Source of the DNA: Saccharopolyspora kobensis
GTDB taxonomy: Bacteria > Actinomycetota > Actinomycetes > Mycobacteriales > Pseudonocardiaceae
NCBI RefSeq assembly: GCF_900108315.1
Contig: NZ_FNVB01000003.1
Span: 155,464-219,463 of the forward strand
DNA length: 64,000 bases
Direction of reading: 5' to 3'
Shown piece after piece: positions 8,057 through 16,220 of the stretch; position 1 is the first letter of the stretch; each line of letters opens with the position of its first letter. Both the position numbers and the translations under genes were made by a program. The notes below the pieces were generated by a model. That model saw only the letters and a list, made by a program, of their open reading frames with translations, was not told the origin of the DNA and did not search any database.

Positions 8057-9627
8057 CCACCGTCGTCAGCATCCGCGACCTCACCGTCACCGCAGGCGAT
8101 CGCGCGATCGTCTCGGGCGTGTCGTTCGACCTCGCCGAGGGCGGGATCACCGCGCTCGTCGGGGAGTCCGGCAGCGGAAAGACCACCACCGCGCTCTCGC
8201 TCCTCGGCGAGAAGCCGCCGGGCGCCGAGGTCTCCGGCCGCATCGAGATCGCCGGGCAGGCCGTCGATCCAGCACGTCCACCGGCCACCGGGGCCGTCGG
8301 TTACATCCCGCAGCACCCCTCGGCCGCCCTGAACCCGGTTCGCCGGATCGGCTCGGTGCTGCGGGAGATCGCGCGGCTGCACGTCCGCGCCAGTTCCCGC
8401 CGCGAACGCCGGGAACTCGTGCGGCAGCGGGTCGTGGAGGCGTTGCGCCAGGCCCAGGTGCCCGACGGGGAGCGATTCCTGCACCGCTACCCGCACCAGC
8501 TCTCCGGCGGGCAGCAGCAGCGCGTCGTGCTGGCGCACCAGCTCATCGGGCGGCCGCGGGTCCTCGTCGCCGACGAACCCACCACCGGGCAGGACGCGGT
8601 GATCCGCGCCCAGCTCGTCGAGGAGTTCCGCTCGGTCGCGGCGCGGGGCATCGCGATCCTGCTGCTCACCCACGACCTCGACCTGGTCCGCGCGCTGGCC
8701 GGTCAGGTGCTGGTCATGAACCGCGGCGAGGTCGTGGAAACCGGGCCGTGCGAGGAGGTGCTCGGCGCACCCCGCCACCCCTGCACCCGGCGCCTGGTCG
8801 CCGCGCAGCCGGATCCCGCGGCAGCCGGGCGGAAGGCGCCGGAGAGCGGTGACGCCGTGGTGTCGGTGCGCGGCCTGGTGGCGGGCCACCGCCGCGTCGA
8901 CACCGTGCACGAGGTGTCCCTGGAGATCCACCGGGGCGAAACGCTGGCCGTGGTCGGACGATCCGGCAGCGGCAAGAGCACGCTGGCCCGCTGCCTCACC
9001 GGGCTCCACCCGCACCGCGGCGGCGAGATCCTTCTCGGTGACGCGCCGCTGCCACCGCTGCTGCGGCAACGCACGCCCGAGCAGCTGGCCCGCGTCCAGT
9101 ACGTCTTCCAGGACGCCCGCGCCTCCTTCAACGAGTTCGCCCCGGTCCTGGACCAGGTCGCCCGCACCGCCGAACGGCTGCGCGGCACCGGCCGCACCGA
9201 GGCCCGTCGGCGGGCTCGCGAGGAACTGGCCGGGCTCGGCATCACCGAGGCCAGCGCATCCAGGCGGCCTGCGGAGCTCTCCGGCGGAGAGCTCCAGCGG
9301 GCGGCTCTCGTGCGCGCCGCGTTCGCCCGGCCCGAGGTGCTGATCTGCGACGAGATCACCTCCGGACTCGACACCACGACCCAGGCCGACCTGCTCGACG
9401 TGCTCGAGGCGTTCCAGGACGACACCGGCTGCGCGCTCGTGGTCATCACCCACGACCTCGCCGTCGTCGACGGGCGCAGCGACCGCGTGGTGATCGTCGA
9501 CGGTGGCCGGATCGTCGAACGGGGCCGCACCGCCGACGTCCTCGCCGATCCGGCACACCCGGCCACGAAGAACCTCGTCGCCGCCGCAGGGCGGTTCACC
9601 GCGAGAACCCGCGCCCGACCGCACTGA
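8053..9627 (+). CDS. Fused dual ABC ATPase (DppD-DppF type)
   Basis: A 524-residue protein with two complete nucleotide-binding domains in one chain. Domain 1 has Walker A GESGSGKTT, signature LSGGQQQR and Walker B VLVADEPTTG. Domain 2 has Walker A GRSGSGKST, signature LSGGELQR and Walker B VLICDEITSG. Opp/Nik/Cnt systems often use two separate ATPases (D and F); the fusion is common in actinobacteria. The domain 2 Walker B has Ile where Pro is usual, but the catalytic Glu is kept. It powers import by the two permeases with which it overlaps, and it is the last gene of the operon. Confidence 0.9.
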   Translation: MTTVVSIRDLTVTAGDRAIVSGVSFDLAEGGITALVGESGSGKTTTALSLLGEKPPGAEVSGRIEIAGQAVDPARPPATGAVGYIPQHPSAALNPVRRIGSVLREIARLHVRASSRRERRELVRQRVVEALRQAQVPDGERFLHRYPHQLSGGQQQRVVLAHQLIGRPRVLVADEPTTGQDAVIRAQLVEEFRSVAARGIAILLLTHDLDLVRALAGQVLVMNRGEVVETGPCEEVLGAPRHPCTRRLVAAQPDPAAAGRKAPESGDAVVSVRGLVAGHRRVDTVHEVSLEIHRGETLAVVGRSGSGKSTLARCLTGLHPHRGGEILLGDAPLPPLLRQRTPEQLARVQYVFQDARASFNEFAPVLDQVARTAERLRGTGRTEARRRAREELAGLGITEASASRRPAELSGGELQRAALVRAAFARPEVLICDEITSGLDTTTQADLLDVLEAFQDDTGCALVVITHDLAVVDGRSDRVVIVDGGRIVERGRTADVLADPAHPATKNLVAAAGRFTARTRARPH

Positions 9628-9781
9628 CCAGCCCGGAGGGGCGCACCCGGGCGACCGCGTGGGCAGCGAATCCACGCCTTCGGCGGTGGGTTCGGCGAGC
9701 GACGTCCGGGTACGGTGCGCAACGCATCTGCTGCGCGGAGCGGTGTTTTCGCGGCGCAGTCCGGGCCCGAGGAAGGCGGGA

Positions 9782-10749
9782 GTGCACGTGCGGGTGCTGT
9801 TGTCGACGACCGGATCGCGTGGTGACGTCCAGCCGGTGATCGCGCTGGCGTTGCAGCTGCGCGGTCTCGGCCAGGACGTCCGGATCTGCGCTCCACCGGA
9901 CTTCCACGACTGGATCCGGGGTCTGGGCATCTCGTCGGTTCCGCTCGGTCCGCAAATGCGCCGCGGGTCGTGGGACCTCTCCTCGCCGGAGGGGCGGCGC
10001 CGGGCAACCGCGAGCGCTGGAGGCGGGACGAGCAGCTCTGGAACGACGTGTGGGGTCCTGCGCTCAACGCCCACCGCGCGGCGGCCGGGCTGGCCCCGGT
10101 CACCGAGGTGCGCAACCACGTCCTCACCGACCGCCCGTGGCTGGCCGCCGACCCGCGGCTGGGCCCGTGGCCCGTCCCGGACGACCCGGGTGTGTTCCAG
10201 ACCGGCGCGTGGCTGCTGCCGGACGAACGCCCGCTGCCCGCGGAACTGGAGTCCTTCCTCGACGCCGGTGAGCCGCCGGTCTACTTCGGACTGGGCAGCA
10301 GGAGCGCGGCGGCCGAGTCCAGCCGCTCGATGGTCGAGGCGGCCCGCGCTCTCGGCCGCCGCGCGATCGTCTCGCGCGGGTGGGCGGAACTGCCGCTGCC
10401 GGACGGCGGCGCGGACTGCATCTCGATCGGCGACGTCGACCACCGCGCGCTGTTCCGGCGGGTCGCCGCCGTGGTGCACCACGGCGGCGCCGGGACCACC
10501 GCGGTGGCAGCACTCGCCGGCACGCCCCAGGTCGTGCTGCCGCAGATCTACGACCAGCACTACTGGGCCGAACGCGTGGAGCGGCTCGGGATCGGGACCG
10601 CGCGGGGGACCGGTTCGCTGGCCGGGGCGCTCGGCCGCGTTCTCGAACCCGGCACCGCTGCGCGCGCCGCCGCCACCGCCGCGGAGATCCGCACCGACGG
10701 CGCCCTGGTCGCGGCCCGTCATCTGGTGCAGCGCGGCGACGCGTCCTGA
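9782..10749 (+). pseudogene. Family 1 glycosyltransferase, inactivated by internal deletion and frameshift
   Basis: Two halves of one GT1 enzyme (GtfA/vancosaminyltransferase type, normally about 400 residues) lie in different frames. The first frame (from a GTG at 9782 or 9788) encodes the N-terminal fold: VRVLLSTTGSRGDVQPVIALA, up to GPQMRRGSWDLSSPEG. The second frame resumes near 10000 with the NRERWRRDEQLWNDVW segment and runs to the end. It includes the nucleotide-sugar motif VHHGGAGTTAVAA and PQIYDQHYWAERV. By comparison with the family, about 70-75 residues of the N-terminal domain are missing at the junction. A functional enzyme is very unlikely. Confidence 0.75.
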
Positions 10750-10781
10750 ACCGCGGGCCACCATTCGCGGGTGAGATCGAC

Positions 10782-10787
10782 TACGGT
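10782..10787 (+). promoter_or_regulatory. -10 element TACGGT of a probable leaderless transcript
   Basis: TACGGT fits the actinobacterial TAnnnT pattern and ends 8 nt before the ATG at 10796. There is no ribosome binding site in between. This spacing puts transcription start at or next to the ATG, as in leaderless actinobacterial genes. No good -35 is seen. Confidence 0.4.
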
Positions 10788-10795
10788 CCGAACAC

Positions 10796-11635
10796 ATGCG
10801 CTCCTCTACCGGTGAGCTCCTGGCCATCAGCGACCTGCACGTGGCGATGAGCGAGAACGCCGACATCGTCCGCAAGCTCCGGCCCCGCACCGAGCACGAC
10901 TGGCTGCTGGTGGCCGGGGACGTCGCGGAACGCTCCGACCAGATCGAATGGGCGCTGGGCCTGCTGGCCGAGCGGTTCGAGAAGGTCGTGTGGGTGCCGG
11001 GCAACCACGACCTGTGGACCACCGAGCCGGACTCCCTGCAGCTGCGCGGCGAAGCCCGCTACCACGAGCTGGTGCGGCGCTGCCGCGAGCTCGGCGTGGT
11101 CACCCCGGAGGACGAGTTCCCGGTCTGGACCGGCCGCGGCGGCCCGGTCACCGTCGTCCCGCTGTTCGTGGGCTACGACTACACGTTCTTCCCGAAAGGC
11201 GCCTCCACCAAGGAAGAAGCGCTCGCCCTCGCCCACGAGGCGGGCGTGGTGTGCACCGACGAGTACCTGCTGCACCCGGATCCGCACCCGACGCGCGACG
11301 CGTGGTGCCGCGCCCGGCTGGAGTACAGCGAGCGGCGGCTGGCCGAGTGCGACCCGCAGCTGCCGACCGTCCTGGTCAACCACTACCCGCTGGTGCGCGA
11401 ACCCACCGACGTGCTCTGGTACCCGGAGTTCGCGCAGTGGTGCGGAACGGTGCGCACGGCCGACTGGCACCTGCGCCACCGCGCGGCGGCGGTGATCTAC
11501 GGGCACCTGCACATCCCGCGCACGACCTTCCACGACGGTGTCCGCTTCGAGGAGGTCTCCATCGGCTACCCGAGGGAGTGGAAGCGGCGCGGGCTGCCCG
11601 ACGACGTCCTGCGCCCCGTCTTCCCCGAGGTCTGA
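10796..11635 (+). CDS. Calcineurin-like metallophosphoesterase
   Basis: A 279-residue cytosolic phosphoesterase with all family motifs in order: SDLH (D13, H15), AGDV, GNHD, NHYP and GHLH. These ligate the two metal ions of the active site. It has no signal peptide. Substrate is not predictable; relatives act on nucleotides, phosphodiesters or phosphoproteins. It stands alone between a glycosyltransferase pseudogene and an exporter gene and appears to have its own leaderless promoter. Confidence 0.88.
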   Translation: MRSSTGELLAISDLHVAMSENADIVRKLRPRTEHDWLLVAGDVAERSDQIEWALGLLAERFEKVVWVPGNHDLWTTEPDSLQLRGEARYHELVRRCRELGVVTPEDEFPVWTGRGGPVTVVPLFVGYDYTFFPKGASTKEEALALAHEAGVVCTDEYLLHPDPHPTRDAWCRARLEYSERRLAECDPQLPTVLVNHYPLVREPTDVLWYPEFAQWCGTVRTADWHLRHRAAAVIYGHLHIPRTTFHDGVRFEEVSIGYPREWKRRGLPDDVLRPVFPEV

Positions 11636-11674
11636 GGCCCGAGCCGGAAAAGACGTTGCGGGGCAGCCGGTGAC

Positions 11675-11689
11675 GTGCCATGTTGGCAC
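11675..11689. promoter_or_regulatory. Palindromic operator candidate
   Basis: GTGCCATGTTGGCAC is a perfect inverted repeat (6-3-6). It lies about 255 nt before the DHA2 exporter start and is a plausible binding site for an unidentified repressor. There is no TetR or MarR gene next to it. Confidence 0.35.
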
Positions 11690-11721
11690 TTCGGACCAGT
11701 GTTGAGAGCGGGAGGACGAGC

Positions 11722-11793
11722 TTGGCGGTCGTGGTCAACGGCATGGCTCTGCCCTGTGCTTCTTCGTCGCAGGCGGATCGTGCCCTGAGCTGA
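11722..11793 (+). CDS. Possible 23-residue leader peptide
   Basis: A TTG start has GGGAGGA about 5 nt upstream. The short frame encodes a 23-residue peptide (central part NGMALPCASSSQ) and ends in TGA exactly where a stable hairpin (11792-11807) begins. A good ribosome site, a short frame and an overlapping hairpin before an efflux gene resemble translation-attenuation leaders. It may be coincidental. No homologue is recognised. Confidence 0.3.
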   Translation: MAVVVNGMALPCASSSQADRALS

Positions 11794-11944
11794 CGCCGGG
11801 AGGCGTCTTCCGCACCGGCCGAGTGCCGGTGATTCCACGCGCCCGTCTCCTGCTGACGTCGAAGCACCGCGCGGTGGTTCCGCGGAGCCACCTGTCCTGG
11901 TCCGCGTGGCGCCGTTCGCGCGCCACCGCTTCGACGGAGTACGC

Positions 11945-13471
11945 ATGTCGTCTTCTGCCACGAGATCGTCACCGCCCCGGGCCGGCCTGCGGGAATGGCT
12001 GGGCCTGGCCGTGCTGAGCCTGCCCACCCTGCTGGTCGCGCTGGACATGAGCGTGCTGTTCCTGGCGCTGCCGCACCTGACCGCCGCGCTGGGCGCCACC
12101 AGCGTCGAACTGCTGTGGATCACCGACGTCTACAGCTTCGCGATCGCCGGTTTCCTGCTCACCGCGGGAACCGTGGGCGACCGGATCGGTCACCGCAGGC
12201 TCCTGCTGATCGGTGCCGCGGGGTTCGGCGCCGCATCGGTGCTGGCCGCGTTCTCGACCAGCGCCGGGATGCTCATCGCCGCCCGAGCCGTCCTCGGTGC
12301 CGTCGCCGCCACCCTGATGCCCAGCACGCTGGCCCTGATCAGCAAGATGTTCGGCGATCCTCGGCAGCGCCGGATCGCCATCGCCGGGTGGTCGAGCACC
12401 TTCATGGCCGGTATCGCGATCGGGCCGGTCGCCGGTGGCGCGCTGCTGGAGTTCTTCTGGTGGGGCTCGGTTTTCCTGCTGGCGGTGCCGGTGATGGTGC
12501 TGCTGCTGGTGGCCGGGCCCGCGCTGCTGCCCGAGCAGCGCGCCGCCGACGCCGGCCGCCTGGACCTGCTCAGCGTCGGTCTGTCGCTGGCCACCGTCCT
12601 GCCGCCCGTCCACGCGCTCAAGGAGCTGGCCAGGGGCGGCAGCACCACGACGGTGGTGCTGGCCCTGCTGGCCGGTCTGGTCGCCGGAGCGCTGTTCGTG
12701 CGGCGCCAGCGGCGGCTGGCCGATCCCCTGTTCGACCTCCGGCTCTTCACCGACCGGGGCTTCAGCACCGCGCTGCTGGTGCTGCTGCTCGGGGCGGCGA
12801 CCACGAGCGGGATCACCATGTTCGTCGCGCAGTACCTGCAGATGGCCGACGGGCTCTCGCCGCTGCGGGCGGCTCTGTGGCTGCTGCCCGCCGCCGCGGC
12901 GCTGGTGGCGAGTTCGATGCTGGCACCGGTGGCCGCCCGGTGGATCGGGCCCGGCTACGTCGTCGGCGCCGGGCTGCTGGTCTCCTCGGCCGGGTTCGCG
13001 GTCCTGGCCCAGGTCGGCGGCCCCGCCGGGCCGGCCGGAGTGGTGGCGGGTCTGGCCATCGCCTACTTCGGCACCGGACCCGCCGACGTGCTCGGCACGG
13101 ACCTGGCGGTCGGTGCCGCCCCACCCGGCAAGGCGGGTGCGGCGGCATCGATGTCGGAGACCACCACCGAGCTCGGAGTGGCCGTGGGCACGGCCGGGCT
13201 GGGCAGTCTCGGTGCTCTCGCCTACCGCGGTGAGATGGCGGGCTCGGTGCCTGCGGGCATCGCGCCCGAGGCCGCCGACCGCGCCACCGACACGATGGCG
13301 GGCGCGGTCACCGCGGCCAGGCAACTGCCCGCCGACCTCGCCGGTGAGCTGCTCGCACTCGCGCGAGACGCCTACACCGGCGGGTTGATCGCGGTGGCCG
13401 CGGCCGCGGCCACCACCACGGCGGTGCTGGCGGTGCTCGCCATCGCGCTCTTGCGCCGCCGGGCGAACTAG
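11945..13471 (+). CDS. MFS drug exporter, DHA2 (14-helix, SmvA/QacA-like)
   Basis: A 508-residue 14-helix facilitator. Helix 1 has LDMSVLFLALPHL, helix 4-5 the proton-antiporter motif GRAVLGAVAATLMPSTLALI (motif C-like region follows at AGIAIGPVAGGALLEFFWW), and the loop 2-3 motif GDRIGHRRLL. This is typical of SmvA/QacA drug:proton antiporters for cationic or antibiotic compounds. The ATG at 11945 starts just before a Ser/Arg-rich cytoplasmic tail; an upstream in-frame GTG at 11906 is less likely. It is preceded by a long structured leader and followed by a strong bidirectional terminator. Confidence 0.88.
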   Translation: MSSSATRSSPPRAGLREWLGLAVLSLPTLLVALDMSVLFLALPHLTAALGATSVELLWITDVYSFAIAGFLLTAGTVGDRIGHRRLLLIGAAGFGAASVLAAFSTSAGMLIAARAVLGAVAATLMPSTLALISKMFGDPRQRRIAIAGWSSTFMAGIAIGPVAGGALLEFFWWGSVFLLAVPVMVLLLVAGPALLPEQRAADAGRLDLLSVGLSLATVLPPVHALKELARGGSTTTVVLALLAGLVAGALFVRRQRRLADPLFDLRLFTDRGFSTALLVLLLGAATTSGITMFVAQYLQMADGLSPLRAALWLLPAAAALVASSMLAPVAARWIGPGYVVGAGLLVSSAGFAVLAQVGGPAGPAGVVAGLAIAYFGTGPADVLGTDLAVGAAPPGKAGAAASMSETTTELGVAVGTAGLGSLGALAYRGEMAGSVPAGIAPEAADRATDTMAGAVTAARQLPADLAGELLALARDAYTGGLIAVAAAAATTTAVLAVLAIALLRRRAN

Positions 13472-13476
13472 CGGCG

Positions 13477-13510
13477 GCGTCGCCGGGAACCGCCCGGTTC
13501 CCGGCGACGC
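13477..13510. terminator. Bidirectional terminator hairpin
   Basis: A perfect 15-bp stem with a 4-nt loop lies between the convergent DHA2 exporter (ends 13471) and RraA-like gene (ends 13516). It has no T-run, as is usual in actinobacteria. It can serve both strands. Confidence 0.75.
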
Positions 13511-13515
13511 ACCGC

Positions 13516-14187
13516 TCAGTCCTCGATGACCAGGCCCTTCGCCTCGAGCTTGGCCGCGAGGCCGCTGACCTCGATGACGCTCTTGCCCGCCCGGTACTCG
13601 GCGATGTAGCGGGCTTCAGCGGCATCGCGCTCACCGGACTTGCGGATCGCCTCGGCGAGATCCTCGCGGCGGACCACCACGACACCGTCGGCGTCACCGC
13701 GGACCACGTCACCGGGGCGGACGATCTCACCACCGATCAGCACCGGTTCGTTCAGCGGCCCGAGGGTCTCCTTGACGGTGCCCTTGATCGACACGCTGCG
13801 GGAGAACACCGGCAGGCCGAGCTTGCGCAGCTCCTGCGTGTCGCGCACGCCGGTGTCGGTGACCAGACCCGCGATCCCCCGCGCCCGGCAGGCGTTGGCC
13901 AGGACGTCGCCGAACTGCCCCGCCTCGGCGTACTCCCCCGCCGACACGACGAGGACGTCACCGGGCCGGGCGTGGGCGATGGCGACCTGGAGCATCAGGT
14001 TGTCCCGCGGCGCGCAGGACACCGTGAACGCCGGCCCGCACAACGACATGTCGCGGTCGACCGGCTTGATCGTCGAACTCAGCGCCCCGAGCCTGCCCTG
14101 CGCTTCGTGGATCGTGGCCGACGAGTACCGGCCCAGCTGCTCGACCAGCGCCGCGTCCGGCCGGTCGATCTTGGTGGTGACGCGCAT
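13516..14187 (-). CDS. RraA-family aldolase (HMG / 4-hydroxy-2-oxoacid aldolase-like)
   Basis: A 223-residue member of the RraA / 4-hydroxy-4-methyl-2-oxoglutarate aldolase family (also called LigK/ProA/GalC). The hallmark is present: GDVLANACRARGIAG followed by DTGVRD, whose Arg and Asp bind substrate and metal. Active members cleave 4-hydroxy-2-oxo-dicarboxylates to pyruvate plus another oxoacid and also decarboxylate oxaloacetate. Other members (RraA proper) instead inhibit RNase E. Position as the last gene of a catabolic operon, after an aminotransferase, favours the aldolase role. The gap to the preceding gene is 21 nt. Confidence 0.8.
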   Translation of the reverse strand: MRVTTKIDRPDAALVEQLGRYSSATIHEAQGRLGALSSTIKPVDRDMSLCGPAFTVSCAPRDNLMLQVAIAHARPGDVLVVSAGEYAEAGQFGDVLANACRARGIAGLVTDTGVRDTQELRKLGLPVFSRSVSIKGTVKETLGPLNEPVLIGGEIVRPGDVVRGDADGVVVVRREDLAEAIRKSGERDAAEARYIAEYRAGKSVIEVSGLAAKLEAKGLVIED

Positions 14188-14208
14188 GCTGGCGCTCCTC
14201 TTCTCTGG

Positions 14209-15417
14209 TCAGGAAAGTTCGGCGCAGGCGCGGGCGATCCGCGCCGCGGCTTCGGCGAGCACGGCGTTCGAGGTGGCGAAGGAGATCCGGAAGTAACCCG
14301 GTGACCCGTACGCCGCACCGTGGATCACCGCGACCTGCTGGGTTTCCAGCAGGTACCGGGCCAGTTCCTCGTCCGTGCCCAGCTCCGCGCCCTGCGGGGT
14401 GCGCCTGCCGAGCAGCCCGGTGCAGTTCGCGAAGAGGTAGAAGCCGCCCTGCGGGGTGGTGCAGGAGATCCCGGGGACGCCCTCCAGCGCGCGCACGAGC
14501 TCGTCCCGGCGGCCCCGGTAGGTCGCGACCATGCCGGCGATGAAGTCCTGCTCTCCGGTGAGCGCGGCGACCGCGGCCGCCTGGCTCACCGAGGACGGGC
14601 ACGAGGAGATCTGCGACTGCAGCTTGTTGATCGCGGCGATCAGGTCCGCGGCGCCCGCGCCGTAGCCGATGCGCCAGCCGGTCATCGCGTAGGTCTTGGA
14701 GACGCCGTTGGTCACCAGCACGCGGTCCCGCAGCCCCGGCTCCACGCCGACCAGGGTCGGCGCCCGGCCCGTCCCGTACCAGATCTCGTCGTAGATCTCG
14801 TCGGTCAGCACCCGGACGTGCGGGTGGGCCAGCAGGACGTCGGCCAGCGCGCGGAGTTCCGCCGCGTTGTAGGCGGCCCCGGTCGGATTGCTCGGCGCGT
14901 TCAGGACCACCCACCGCGTTCGCGGGGTGATCGCCGCTTCCAGCTGCGGCGCGGTGAGCTTGAAACCGTCGTCCTCACCGCAGTCGACGACCACCGGTGT
15001 GCCGTCGTTGGCCAGCACCATGTCCGGGTAGGACACCCAGTACGGCGCCGGGATGATCACCTCGTCACCGGTGTCCACCGTGGCCATCAGCGCGAGGAAG
15101 ATGACCTGCTTGGCGCCACCGCCGACCGCGATCTGCGCGTGCGAGTAGTGCGCGCCGTGGCGCTGGGCGAGCTTCGCCGAGATCGCCTCGCGCAGTTCGG
15201 GCGTGCCGTTGACCGGCGTGTACTTGGTCTCGCCGCGGTGGATCGCCTCGATCGCGGCGCGCTTGATGTGCTCGGGGGTGTCGAAGTCGGGTTCGCCCAC
15301 GGTCAGGTCCAGGATCTGGTGCCCCTCGGCCTTGAGCTCGCGCACCCGCTGGGCGGCGGTGGTGCTCGGCGAGGGCTTGATCCGGTCGACCCGCCGGGAG
15401 ATCGGTGTTGCGCTCAT
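14209..15417 (-). CDS. Class I aminotransferase (aspartate-aminotransferase type)
   Basis: A 402-residue PLP enzyme of fold type I, family of AspB. The Schiff-base lysine is K241 in NGVSKTYAMTGWRIG. Also visible are NAPSNPTG, the DEIYDEI segment and the C-terminal substrate-binding Arg in YFRISFATS. It would move an amino group from a dicarboxylic amino acid to 2-oxoglutarate or the reverse. In this operon it sits between PxpABC (which releases a glutamate-type product from a lactam) and an RraA-type aldolase. It could therefore convert a substituted glutamate to the 2-oxo acid that the aldolase cleaves. The exact substrate is not visible. Confidence 0.88.
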   Translation of the reverse strand: MSATPISRRVDRIKPSPSTTAAQRVRELKAEGHQILDLTVGEPDFDTPEHIKRAAIEAIHRGETKYTPVNGTPELREAISAKLAQRHGAHYSHAQIAVGGGAKQVIFLALMATVDTGDEVIIPAPYWVSYPDMVLANDGTPVVVDCGEDDGFKLTAPQLEAAITPRTRWVVLNAPSNPTGAAYNAAELRALADVLLAHPHVRVLTDEIYDEIWYGTGRAPTLVGVEPGLRDRVLVTNGVSKTYAMTGWRIGYGAGAADLIAAINKLQSQISSCPSSVSQAAAVAALTGEQDFIAGMVATYRGRRDELVRALEGVPGISCTTPQGGFYLFANCTGLLGRRTPQGAELGTDEELARYLLETQQVAVIHGAAYGSPGYFRISFATSNAVLAEAAARIARACAELS

Positions 15418-15432
15418 CGGTGCTCCCCCGGT

Positions 15433-16176
15433 TCAGCCGGCGCGGCGCTCGAAGTTGAGCCCGCCGGGCACCTGGAAGGTCGGCAGGATCTCCACGTGCC
15501 CGATGTTGACGTGCCGCGGCGAGCCGATGGCGAACTCGATGGCATCGGCGACGTCCTCGGGCTTGAGCGACTCGTAGCCGTCGTAGTAGCGGCGCTGCGC
15601 CTCCTCCATGTCGCCCAGCAGGCGGCCGAAGATCTCGGTCTCCACCCGGCCCGGGCAGATCTCGGTGACGCGGACCCGGCGGCCGTATGCGTCGACGCGC
15701 AGTTGGCGCGAGAGCGTGTGCACGGCCGCCTTCGTGGCGTGGTACATGGTGTTGCCGCCGAAGTTGTAGATCGCGGCGATCGAGGAGATGTTCACGATGT
15801 GCCCGAGGTCGCGCTCGACCATGCCCGGCATGAGCAGCCGCACCAGGTGCAGCACCGCCTGGATGTTCACCGCGATCTGCTCGTCGACGGCGAACTCGTC
15901 GGCGTCGAGGATGTTGCCGGAGCGGGAGACCCCCGCGTTGTTCACCAGGACGTCGATCTCCAGCCCGCCGAGCTCGCGGGTCAGCGCGGCGGTGTCGGTG
16001 ATGTCGAGCGCGTGGGGCGTGCACCCGGTGCGGCCGGCCAGTTCGTCGAGCCGTTCGGCGTTGCGCGCCACCGCGTGGACCTGCAGTCCCCGCTTGGCCA
16101 GCCGTTCGACGACCACCGCGCCGATGCCGGTCGAAGCACCGGTCACCAGTGCGGTCTTGTAGTCGGAGAAGGGCAT
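15433..16176 (-). CDS. Short-chain dehydrogenase/reductase (YdfG-like)
   Basis: A 247-residue classical SDR. It has the cofactor motif TGASTGIG, NNAGVS, and the catalytic pair Y145 and K149 in YHATK. The sequence around ICPGRVETEIF and the total length match the 3-hydroxy acid / serine dehydrogenase group (YdfG-like), usually NADP-dependent. It lies in the middle of the pxp operon, 15 nt before the aminotransferase gene. It may oxidise a hydroxyl group of the substrate or a later product. Specificity is uncertain. Confidence 0.82.
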   Translation of the reverse strand: MPFSDYKTALVTGASTGIGAVVVERLAKRGLQVHAVARNAERLDELAGRTGCTPHALDITDTAALTRELGGLEIDVLVNNAGVSRSGNILDADEFAVDEQIAVNIQAVLHLVRLLMPGMVERDLGHIVNISSIAAIYNFGGNTMYHATKAAVHTLSRQLRVDAYGRRVRVTEICPGRVETEIFGRLLGDMEEAQRRYYDGYESLKPEDVADAIEFAIGSPRHVNIGHVEILPTFQVPGGLNFERRAG

Positions 16177-16220
16177 TTCAGTCAGCTCCTAGGGAGTTCG
16201 TGGTTCTGGGAGTGCGGGGC

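Larger units (their letters stand above)
11636..11944 (+). promoter_or_regulatory. 309-nt leader region of the DHA2 exporter
   Basis: This gene-free stretch has unusual structure. It contains a perfect 15-nt inverted repeat at 11675-11689, a possible 23-codon open frame at 11722-11793, and three hairpins. These are 11792-11807 (6 bp stem, GGGA loop), 11813-11831 (CACCGG/CCGGTG) and 11873-11892 (10-bp stem region, one wobble). The exporter ATG follows at 11945. The arrangement suggests a repressor site plus a long 5' leader that may respond to a drug or to translation. No known riboswitch family is recognised. Confidence 0.4.

Noticed and set aside
7834..11022. A 1062-codon open frame on the minus strand
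   Set aside because: It runs opposite the ABC transporter, glycosyltransferase and phosphoesterase genes, which have clear motifs. Long antisense frames are normal at this GC content.
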